Shown: one piece after another, positions 1-4,697 of the stretch
How the letters are laid out: the number at the start of each line of letters is the position of its first letter
How positions within the stretch are numbered: position 1 is the stretch's first letter
DNA from: an uncultured Syntrophobacteraceae bacterium
GTDB taxonomy: Bacteria; Desulfobacterota; Syntrophobacteria; Syntrophobacterales; Syntrophobacteraceae
Direction: 5' to 3'
DNA: 6,087 bases
Assembly (NCBI GenBank): GCA_937889795.1
Contig: CALBZH010000124.1
Location: 1-6,087, forward strand
Position numbers and translations under genes: made by a program
Notes under the pieces: generated by a model
What the model was told of the DNA's origin: nothing
The model's input: the letters and a program-made list of their open reading frames with translations, nothing else
Databases searched by the model: none

Positions 1-47
1 GACCACCGAGATCTACACTCTTTCCCTACACGACGCTCTTCCGATCT
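1..47 (+). other. Illumina P5/TruSeq adapter contamination (not genomic)
   Basis: This stretch is the known Illumina P5 plus read-1 primer sequence, lacking only its first 11 bases and ending in the characteristic GACGCTCTTCCGATCT at base 47. It is a library artefact left on a read and carried into the assembly. Base 48 is the first trustworthy genomic base, and any reading frame crossing 47/48 is artificial. Its presence suggests this is a contig end with low coverage. Confidence 0.97.
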
Positions 48-284
48 TGGGTGAACTATCTCGCCCAACCTATGCTTCCGGTGAGCATCAAGATCGGCGC
101 CTCCATCGTGCTCTTCCTCCTGGCCCTGTCGGCCTTCACCTGGCGCATGGCATCGCCCGAGGTCTTGACGTCGCCAGCCGGGGTCAACCCCGGATATCTC
201 ACCCTCGTTCTCCTGCTCGCCCCAACGGTCATCGTGATTGGATGGTTTGGCGCTCAACTGACATTCCCCTTTGAACGGGAGTAA
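48..284 (+). CDS. C-terminal part of a small membrane protein, 5' end lost at adapter junction
   Basis: The open frame begins at the adapter junction and stops with TAA at 282-284, giving about 78 residues. A GTG at 51 could be a start, but the frame is already open and no ribosome binding site can be read because the upstream DNA is adapter, so I treat the gene as 5'-truncated. Two hydrophobic segments are visible: roughly residues 16-33 (IGASIVLFLLALSAFTW) and 50-68 (LTLVLLLAPTVIVIGWFG). A short loop joins them and the tail is charged (FPFERE). The GWFG near the end of the second helix faintly recalls DUF2231-type inner-membrane proteins, but this is too weak to assign. Codon use and hydrophobic periodicity look like a real protein. 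Function is unknown. Confidence 0.6.
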   Translation, partial: WVNYLAQPMLPVSIKIGASIVLFLLALSAFTWRMASPEVLTSPAGVNPGYLTLVLLLAPTVIVIGWFGAQLTFPFERE

Positions 285-296
285 AACGGGCACCGC

Positions 297-318
297 GTGG
301 GGCAGCCTGAGACCCCAC
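297..318 (+). terminator. Weak candidate terminator hairpin after the membrane protein
   Basis: GTGGGG at 297-302 pairs with CCCCAC at 313-318 across a 10-nt loop, starting 13 nt after the stop codon. The position suits transcript termination, but no T-run follows, so it is not a canonical intrinsic terminator. It could be an RNA-end stabiliser or chance. Confidence 0.2.
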
Positions 319-340
319 AGAGAATTGATGGCACACGACA

Positions 341-389
341 TGTGGACAAAAGGTAACACCCCCGGTGCACACTGTGTAAAAAAAGTAAC
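341..389 (+). repeat. Two 17-nt imperfect direct repeats, candidate activator (UAS) sites
   Basis: TGTGGACAAAAGGTAAC (341-357) and TGTGTAAAAAAAGTAAC (373-389) match at 14 of 17 positions. Their starts are 32 nt apart, close to three helical turns, so both would face the same side of the DNA. They lie about 100-150 nt upstream of the sigma-54 element at 486-502, the usual distance for enhancer sites of sigma-54 activator proteins. A small palindrome, ACAC-T-GTGT (369-377), overlaps the start of the second copy. I saw no third copy. The role as binding sites is inferred from position and spacing. Confidence 0.45.
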
Positions 390-485
390 GCTTAGAAGCA
401 GCCACAGGCACAGCCCGACGCCGGATCGCCTTCACTATCCTTGTCAATTCCATTGGTTATGGTACACCCAACATCCAGTCACCCT

Positions 486-502
486 TTGGCACGTATGTTG
501 CT
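486..502 (+). promoter_or_regulatory. Sigma-54 (RpoN) promoter, -24/-12 element
   Basis: The sequence is TTGGCACG-TATG-TTGCT, matching the RpoN consensus YTGGCACG-N4-TTGCW. The invariant GG (488-489) and GC (500-501) are separated by exactly 10 nt. Transcription would start near 513 and run into the eight-cysteine protein at 559, giving a leader of about 46 nt. Sigma-54 promoters need an ATP-dependent activator bound upstream; the direct repeats at 341-389 are the obvious candidate sites. The element is intergenic and correctly oriented, which makes a chance match less likely. Confidence 0.75.
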
Positions 503-558
503 GAGATAGCGCTCTGGAACAGACGTTGACCACACTTACGGAGAATTGGGGGAAGGCC

Positions 559-795
559 ATGATGTTCCAGTGCATCCGTTGTCGAATCACTTGGGGGGAG
601 GGCACCCCGGAAGTCGACGGCTATTCGCACGGGCTGTGCCAGCCATGTCTCAAAGAGGCCCTCATACCCATTTATCGCAAGCGTCAAGTGCAAGAGGGCA
701 ATTTCGACTGTTTTGCCCGTGCATCGGACTATTGCGATCAGGAGCTTTGCTTGTATCGCTCCATCTGCCTGGGAACGTTGGCAATCGTTTCCTGA
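559..795 (+). CDS. Small eight-cysteine putative metal-binding protein, unknown function
   Basis: The protein has 78 residues and no signal peptide or membrane segment, so it is probably cytoplasmic. Two four-cysteine groups are visible. The first is C5-x2-C8 and C27-x2-C30, a zinc-ribbon-like pair of knuckles. The second is C51, C59, C64 and C70, with spacing x7, x4, x5. Between them is a short basic helix with the segment ALIPIYRKRQ. Such groups usually bind zinc or an iron-sulphur cluster, but the metal here is a guess. I chose ATG 559 because GGGGGA (548-553) lies 5 nt upstream; ATG 562 is equally near, and a TTG at 526 would add 11 residues but lacks a ribosome binding site. The gene lies directly downstream of a sigma-54 promoter, so it is probably made only under a specific condition. 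I do not recognise a named family. Confidence 0.75.
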   Translation: MMFQCIRCRITWGEGTPEVDGYSHGLCQPCLKEALIPIYRKRQVQEGNFDCFARASDYCDQELCLYRSICLGTLAIVS

Positions 796-847
796 GGAAT
801 CGTCGCCCACCGAGGTCATCGCCGGCCTCTTTCATTCCGTTCGACGA

Positions 848-878
848 GGGGGAATCGACTCCTCAAGGACGCTCCCCC
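848..878 (+). other. Nested inverted repeat downstream of the eight-cysteine gene
   Basis: GGGGGA (848-853) can pair with TCCCCC (873-878), and the enclosed loop contains a small TCCT-CA-AGGA hairpin (860-869). It begins 53 nt after the stop codon of the eight-cysteine protein. It could protect or end that transcript. A run of C rather than T follows, so it is not a standard intrinsic terminator. Confidence 0.25.
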
Positions 879-999
879 CCCCGCCCACCAACTCGCTGCC
901 AAAGCGACCCACAGGCTCCCTTTGCCCGATGATTCGCTCTCGTCCAGGCATGCTACTCTCGCCCCTTCCCCTTGCCGCCTTGCAGCATTAAATTCATAA

Positions 1000-1018
1000 G
1001 CGATGGATGTGACATCGC
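1000..1018 (+). other. Inverted repeat GCGATG-N7-CATCGC
   Basis: The six-base arms are perfect. An overlapping odd palindrome, GATGT-G-ACATC (1006-1016), shares the same bases. It could be an RNA hairpin in the leader of the 110-residue protein gene or a dimeric repressor site; the sequence does not say which. Confidence 0.3.
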
Positions 1019-1047
1019 CCAAGTCGTTCGATACCCGCAATACAGGA

Positions 1048-1079
1048 TGGTCTCGGTCTCCGACCAGTCGTTGTCGGGG
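1048..1079 (+). promoter_or_regulatory. Two overlapping, mutually exclusive hairpins in a putative mRNA leader
   Basis: Hairpin one pairs TGG (1048-1050) plus TCGG (1053-1056) with CCGACCA (1060-1066), with a 2-nt bulge and a 3-nt loop. Hairpin two pairs CTCCGAC (1058-1064) with GTCGGGG (1073-1079) over an 8-nt loop: seven pairs, one of them G-U. Both need bases 1060-1064, so only one can form at a time, as in attenuators. Four T follow at 1089-1092, but 10 nt after the second stem, so a terminator is not evident. A regulatory role is inferred only. Confidence 0.3.
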
Positions 1080-1122
1080 AGGGGATCCTTTTGCGAGGGG
1101 ATGAAAGGATGGAGCGCGAGCA

Positions 1123-1140
1123 CCGGACGAAGCAGTCCGG
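1123..1140 (+). other. GC-rich hairpin upstream of a strong ribosome binding site
   Basis: CCGGAC (1123-1128) and GTCCGG (1135-1140) form a perfect six-pair stem with the loop GAAGCA. It ends 12 nt before the TAAGGAGG that serves the gene at 1169. It may be part of a structured leader or stabilise the RNA. Confidence 0.35.
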
Positions 1141-1168
1141 AGACCGTTTGGGTAAGGAGGAAGGTCCT

Positions 1169-1501
1169 ATGGAAGCAACCTTGGAACTGCACACCTTTTC
1201 AGCGACTTCATGCGGTTGCTGCCTGACCGCCGACGAGCAGGGCGGCAGCTATACCTGCGTAGATCGCAGCAAGATTTTCACCAATCGAGAGCAGGATGTT
1301 CTGGCGCGCATCCGCTCGGCTTCAGCTCGCGCGAGGGCGCTGAAGCTCGACATTGAAGAACTGAAGGCGCATCCGGAGAAGCGCACTGAAATGGAGCACG
1401 CCCTCACGGCGCTTGCCGAGCTGCGACGCGAGCGGGCTTCCCTTGAAGAGGAGCGTTTGTTCGCGGCTCACGAGAGAATGCGCCTCCTTGGCCACGCTTA
1501 G
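1169..1501 (+). CDS. Small protein with Cys-rich N-terminus and coiled-coil-like helix, unknown function
   Basis: The protein has 110 residues. ATG 1169 is preceded by TAAGGAGG (1153-1160), a full match to the 16S anti-SD, at 8-nt spacing; this decides the start. An ATG at 1109 in the same frame, with a weaker GAGGGG 8 nt upstream, would give 130 residues. The N-terminus carries C15, C17 and C18 (CGCC) and C30. From about residue 39 to 105 the sequence is charged, Ala/Leu/Glu/Arg-rich and lacks helix breakers apart from one Pro near 69, so a long amphipathic helix or helical hairpin is expected. No signal peptide or membrane segment is seen. The Cys group could bind a metal or a thiol partner, with the helix acting in dimerisation. 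It converges on potD, 148 nt away. Family not recognised. Confidence 0.7.
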   Translation: MEATLELHTFSATSCGCCLTADEQGGSYTCVDRSKIFTNREQDVLARIRSASARARALKLDIEELKAHPEKRTEMEHALTALAELRRERASLEEERLFAAHERMRLLGHA

Positions 1502-1649
1502 CACGGCGCGGCGGAAGCTCGGCACCCGGACCAGAACAACCCTGGATGCTGGATTCCGGTTGCTAGATGAAACCCATGCAAGGTCTGAGGTGTCTTCATC
1601 TGGCATCTGGCATCTCGACTCGGTGCGTGCGGACTTCCGCCCCGCCACC
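1502..1649. other. Convergent intergenic region, no clear terminator
   Basis: Both flanking genes end here. AGATGAA (1565-1571) can pair with TTCATCT (1595-1601) over a 23-nt loop, and GCGG-ACTT-CCGC forms a mini-hairpin at 1629-1640. Neither is followed by a T-run on either strand. Short heptamer repeats are present (see 1542-1555 and 1597-1615). Termination may be Rho-dependent. Confidence 0.5.
1597..1615 (+). repeat. Short tandem repeat CATCTGG x 2.7
   Basis: CATCTGG is repeated at 1597-1603 and 1604-1610, followed by CATCT (1611-1615). A second imperfect heptamer pair, CTGGATG/CTGGATT, lies at 1542-1555. They probably arose by replication slippage in non-coding DNA. Confidence 0.6.
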
Positions 1650-2699
1650 CTACCTGCCCAGCTTGAGCAGCTGCCAGTATTTCTCATAGATCGTGACGGC
1701 ATCCCCCACGTCGTTTTGGATTTCCGTTTTCGACAGGTCTGAATCGGCCGGGTATACCATCCTGTTTTCGAGCGTTTCCTTCGAAAGCAGTTTTCTGGCC
1801 TCGAGATTGGGGGTCGCGTACCCGATCTGCTCGCAGATGACCTTGGCCACATCAGGCCGCAGCAGATAATCGATGAACCGGTATGCGCTCTCGACGTGCT
1901 TTGCGCCCGAAGGAATAGCAAGGTTGTCCATCCACAGCAGAGCACCTTCTTCCGGGTAGACGTACGCGATATTGGGATTCTCCCGCTTCGCCTTGAATGC
2001 CTCGCCGTTCCAGGTCATCCCCGCCATGACCTCTTCCTCGATGAGAAAAACCTTGGGAGTCTCCGAATTGTAGATCTTGACGTTGGGAGTCAGCTCTTTC
2101 AGCAGCTCATAAGCCTGCCTGATGTGCGCCTCGTCCGTGTCGTTGATCGAATAGCCAAGGATTTTCAGTGCCATGGAAAAGACATCCCGAACGTCGTCAA
2201 GCAGCATCAGCGATCCCTTGAAACGAGGGTCCCAAAGGTCTTTCCAGCGCCTGAGCGACTCGGGCTTCACGTTCTTCGTGTTCAGGACGATGCCGGTCGT
2301 CCCCCAGAGGTAAGGAAGACTGTAGTCATTCTCGGGATCGTGCGCTTGACCAAGAAGCTTGGGATCGAGGTTCTTGAAGTTGGAGATCTTGGAGCGGTCC
2401 AGCTTGAGGAGAAGCCCTTCCTTCCGCATGCGGCTGACGAAGTAGGTGGACGGCATCACGACATCGTAGGCCTTGCCCTTGAGCGTCTTCAGCTTGCTAT
2501 ACAAGGTCTCGTTGCTGTCGAAGGTCGAACCATTCACCTTGATTCCCGTTTCCTTGGTGAACTGCTTGAGCACGCTGTCCGGCATGTAGTCCGACCAGTT
2601 GTAAAAGTTGAGCACCTTTTCCTCGGCACGGGGCTCGCCCGCTCCGATGCAGACGCCCCCCACCGCGAAGCTCAGTACGACCGCCAGGATACGGATCAT
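1650..2699 (-). CDS. potD: Spermidine/putrescine ABC transporter, periplasmic substrate-binding protein
   Basis: The 349-residue protein captures polyamines in the periplasm and delivers them to the membrane permeases. It is near the 348 residues of E. coli PotD and aligns with it from end to end. ATG 2699 is chosen because AAGGAG (2705-2710) lies 5 nt upstream and the protein then opens with a signal peptide: MIR, a hydrophobic core to about residue 20, likely cleavage after A25 (PRA|EE). Family landmarks are NWSDY (W35, Y38), PSTY (S84, Y86), MTWNG (W230), LLWMDNLAIP (W256, D258) and QNDVG (Q328), which match known PotD polyamine contacts. The residue equivalent to E. coli E171 is Asp (D172, in VRDVF), a conservative change. 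It overlaps the potC stop by 4 nt (ATGA), implying translational coupling. The specific polyamine cannot be read from the sequence. Confidence 0.93.
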   Translation of the reverse strand: MIRILAVVLSFAVGGVCIGAGEPRAEEKVLNFYNWSDYMPDSVLKQFTKETGIKVNGSTFDSNETLYSKLKTLKGKAYDVVMPSTYFVSRMRKEGLLLKLDRSKISNFKNLDPKLLGQAHDPENDYSLPYLWGTTGIVLNTKNVKPESLRRWKDLWDPRFKGSLMLLDDVRDVFSMALKILGYSINDTDEAHIRQAYELLKELTPNVKIYNSETPKVFLIEEEVMAGMTWNGEAFKAKRENPNIAYVYPEEGALLWMDNLAIPSGAKHVESAYRFIDYLLRPDVAKVICEQIGYATPNLEARKLLSKETLENRMVYPADSDLSKTEIQNDVGDAVTIYEKYWQLLKLGR

Positions 2700-3469
2700 C
2701 GGTTCTCCTTTTGCAGCCTTTGGGCAACGATCACCAGAAGAAGCGTTACGGAAAACATCAGGGTACACAAGGCATTGATTTCCGGCTTCACTCCCATCCG
2801 CACCATCGAATAAATCTTGAGCGGAAGGATCTCAAATCCGGGACCCGTTACGAAGAAGCTGATGATGACGTCGTCCATCGACAGGGTAAAGCTCAAGAGC
2901 CACCCCGCCACGATGGCCGGCATCAGAAGCGGGAGGATGACGAGACGAAGGGTTTGAAGCTCCGATGCTCCCAAGTCCTTGGCGGCCTCGACCAGATTCC
3001 TGTCAAAGCCGCTGATCCTGGCATGCACGGTCACGATCACGAACGGAACACAGAACGTAATGTGAGACAAAAGCAGGGAGCCAAAGCCAAGCGGGATGCT
3101 GAGGCTCACAAAAAGGATGAGCAGTGAAATGCCCATGACGATCTCAGGCGACATGATCAGCACGTACGTCAAGCTGTAGAGAAGCCGCTTGCCAAAGAAC
3201 TGGTAGCGGTACAAGGCGATGGTTCCGAGGGTGCCCAGCACGGTCGCCAGAGTCGCCGACAGCGCTGCGATCGTCAAGGAGTTGACTGCGACGGTGAGCA
3301 GTCCCTCGTCTTCGACCAGGCTCACATACCACGCAAGGGTGAAGCCCTTCCATTCGAGCGAGTACGTGGCTCGGTTGAACGAATAGACGACAAGGACGAT
3401 CATGGGCAGGTAGAGGAACAGGTAGACCAAGGCGCAATAACCACCGGAAGCCAGCCGTCTTGCAGACAT
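2696..3469 (-). CDS. potC: Spermidine/putrescine ABC transporter permease PotC
   Basis: This inner-membrane permease would form the polyamine channel together with PotB and be powered by the PotA ATPase. From ATG 3469 it has 257 residues, preceded by GGGAGGG (3476-3482) at 6-nt spacing. An in-frame ATG at 3490 adds seven residues (MRTGGRT) but its SD-like bases are poorly spaced. About six membrane helices are visible, beginning with YCALVYLFLYLPMIVLVVYS. The ATPase-coupling EAA loop reads EAAKDLGASELQTLRLVILP (about residues 161-180), followed by the PotC-typical SMDDVIISFFVTGP and ILPLKIYSMVR. Similarity to E. coli PotC extends over its whole length. It lies 33 nt after prfB (12 nt if the upstream ATG is used) and overlaps potD by 4 nt. 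No potA or potB is adjacent, which is unusual. Confidence 0.93.
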   Translation of the reverse strand: MSARRLASGGYCALVYLFLYLPMIVLVVYSFNRATYSLEWKGFTLAWYVSLVEDEGLLTVAVNSLTIAALSATLATVLGTLGTIALYRYQFFGKRLLYSLTYVLIMSPEIVMGISLLILFVSLSIPLGFGSLLLSHITFCVPFVIVTVHARISGFDRNLVEAAKDLGASELQTLRLVILPLLMPAIVAGWLLSFTLSMDDVIISFFVTGPGFEILPLKIYSMVRMGVKPEINALCTLMFSVTLLLVIVAQRLQKENR

Positions 3470-3502
3470 GGTGCGCCCTCCCGTCCTCATGACCTCTCCC
3501 GA

Positions 3503-4634
3503 TCAAGCCGAGCCCGTCTTCCCCCGATTGCTCATCCGGTTCAGCAGATAGGCTTCAATGAACTCCTCCAGCTCCCCATCCAGCACGCTGTCCACGTCCC
3601 CTTTTTCGGTATTGGTCCGATGGTCCTTCACCAACCGGTACGGTTGAAGGACGTAGGACCGGATCTGGTTCCCCCAGGCGATGTCCTCCAGGTTGTCGTG
3701 GAGCTCCTGCAGCTTCTCCTGCTGCGCCCGCTGCTCCCTTTCATAAAGGCGTGCTCGCAGGATCTTCATGGCGATGTCACGGTTCCGGTGCTGCGATTTC
3801 TCGTTCTGGCATTGCACGACGATTCCCGTCGGCATGTGGGTGATGCGGACGGCCGAGCTCGTCTTGTTCACGTGCTGCCCCCCGGCACCGCTTGCCCGGT
3901 AGGTGTCGACACGCAGGTCGGATGCCTTGATGTCGACCTCGATTTTGTCGTCGATTTCAGGGTAGACAAGAACGGCCGCAAACGAGGTGTGACGACGTCC
4001 ACTCGCATCGAACGGGGAAATCCTGACCAACCGGTGGATGCCGGACTCGGACTTCATCAGACCGTAGGCATTGGTCCCGCTGACCGTGAAGGTCGTGTTT
4101 TTGATTCCCGCCTCTTCCCCCTCCAGAAGATCGACGATCTGGGTCGTGAACTTTCTTCGCTCGCACCAGCGAAGGTACATGCGCAGGAGCATTTCCACCC
4201 AATCCTGGGATTCGGTTCCGCCGGCTCCCGCGTTGATGCTCACGATGGCGTTCTTGTCGTCATTTTCGTCACTGAGCATCTGCCGGAGCTCAAGGTCGCG
4301 CAGATCGCTCTTGAGCGCCCCTGTCTTCTGCGCCACTTCCTTGAAGGTGTCTTCGTCGTCTTCTTCCTGAGCCATTTCAAGCAGGAGCTCCGCATCCGAG
4401 AGCTCTTCGGAAAAACGGTTCCACATTCCGAGGATGTCATGGATGTCGGAGCGTTCCTTCAGAACGTGCTTGCTTTCTTCCGGGTTCTCCCAGAAGTCGG
4501 GCTTCAGGAGCGTCTTTTCGAGCTCCTCGGCACGCTTTTGCTTGCCCGGGATGTCAAAGATAGCCTCCCAGGTTTTCGAAACGTTGAGTAAGGTCTTTCA
4601 GATCAGCCTTGATGAGAGCGACATCCACATTCAT
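3503..4634 (-). CDS. prfB: Peptide chain release factor 2, with programmed +1 frameshift
   Basis: RF2 recognises UGA and UAA stop codons in the ribosomal A site and triggers release of the finished protein. ATG 4634 follows GGAGGAGG (4643-4650) by 8 nt. Frame zero encodes 26 residues ending GGYL and then meets TGA at 4554-4556. A +1 shift continues at GAC 4555 for 350 more residues, making a 376-residue protein, slightly longer than the roughly 365 of E. coli RF2. Conserved parts are the helical N-terminal domain, the stop-codon-reading tripeptide SPF (206-208, in RISPFDASGRRHTS), and the catalytic GGQ (251-253, in ASGAGGQHVN) that enters the peptidyl-transferase centre. Expression should be autoregulated: low RF2 slows reading of the internal TGA and favours the shift. 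lnt lies 63 nt upstream and potC closely follows. This is not a pseudogene. Confidence 0.96.
4553..4569 (-). promoter_or_regulatory. prfB programmed +1 frameshift site
   Basis: Reading on the minus strand, the site is GGGAGG (4564-4569), CTAT, then CTT TGA C (4559-4553). The SD-like hexamer pairs with 16S rRNA inside the elongating ribosome. The slippery CTT lets tRNA-Leu move from CUU to UUU, and the in-frame TGA followed by C is a poorly recognised stop context. The layout matches the well-known E. coli element (AGGGGGTATCTTTGAC), with a 4-nt instead of 3-nt gap between the last G and CTT. Confidence 0.95.
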
Positions 4635-4697
4635 GATTCAATCCTCCTCCCCGGGTGCATCCCGGAAACCCAATGGGCAAGACTCGAAAGGTGTTCG
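4635..4697 (-). promoter_or_regulatory. lnt-prfB spacer with hairpin abutting the prfB ribosome binding site
   Basis: The 63-nt spacer contains CCGGG (4661-4665), loop ATGCA, CCCGG (4651-4655) on the minus strand, extendable by two T-G pairs. The stem's 3' side touches the GGAGGAGG ribosome binding site. No T-run follows, so it is not a terminator. No promoter boxes stand out. The extension would pair Gs just before the ribosome binding site, so it might tune translation, or be incidental. Confidence 0.35.

Larger units (their letters stand above)
796..1168. other. Intergenic region between the two small plus-strand genes, rich in inverted repeats
   Basis: No convincing gene is seen in this 373-nt gap: the open frames here lack ribosome binding sites and have low-complexity Pro/Arg/Ser-rich translations. 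It holds a run of nine C (874-882) and several inverted repeats, listed separately at 848-878, 1000-1018, 1048-1079 and 1123-1140. A poor sigma-70-like pair, TTGCCG (972-977), 17-nt spacer, CATAAG (995-1000), could drive the downstream gene but matches only four of six bases in each box. Confidence 0.6.

Noticed and set aside
441..468. Sigma-70 promoter TTGTCA ... TACACC
   Set aside because: The -10 box matches only three of six bases, and the sigma-54 element just downstream explains the position better.
526..558. TTG at 526 as the start of the eight-cysteine protein
   Set aside because: No ribosome binding site in front of it, only about 13 nt from the predicted transcription start, and ATG 559 has a well-spaced GGGGGA.
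816..1040. Minus-strand open frame of 74 codons in the intergenic gap
   Set aside because: No ribosome binding site recognised, no domain-like features, and it overlaps the inverted-repeat region. It looks like a chance open frame.
2700..2768. Longer PotD start at 2768
   Set aside because: It would put 23 polar residues before the signal peptide and overlap potC needlessly. ATG 2699 has a clear AAGGAG.
1896..2813. Plus-strand open frame of 305 codons opposite potD and potC
   Set aside because: Antisense shadow of potD. The potD frame has a full-length family match and a signal peptide.
4554..4556. In-frame TGA in prfB read as a nonsense mutation or frameshift error
   Set aside because: The exact recoding context (SD-like GGGAGG, CTT TGA C) shows a programmed frameshift, not decay.
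3620..4591. Plus-strand open frame of 323 codons opposite prfB
   Set aside because: Antisense to prfB, which carries the GGQ and SPF motifs. No independent evidence of coding.
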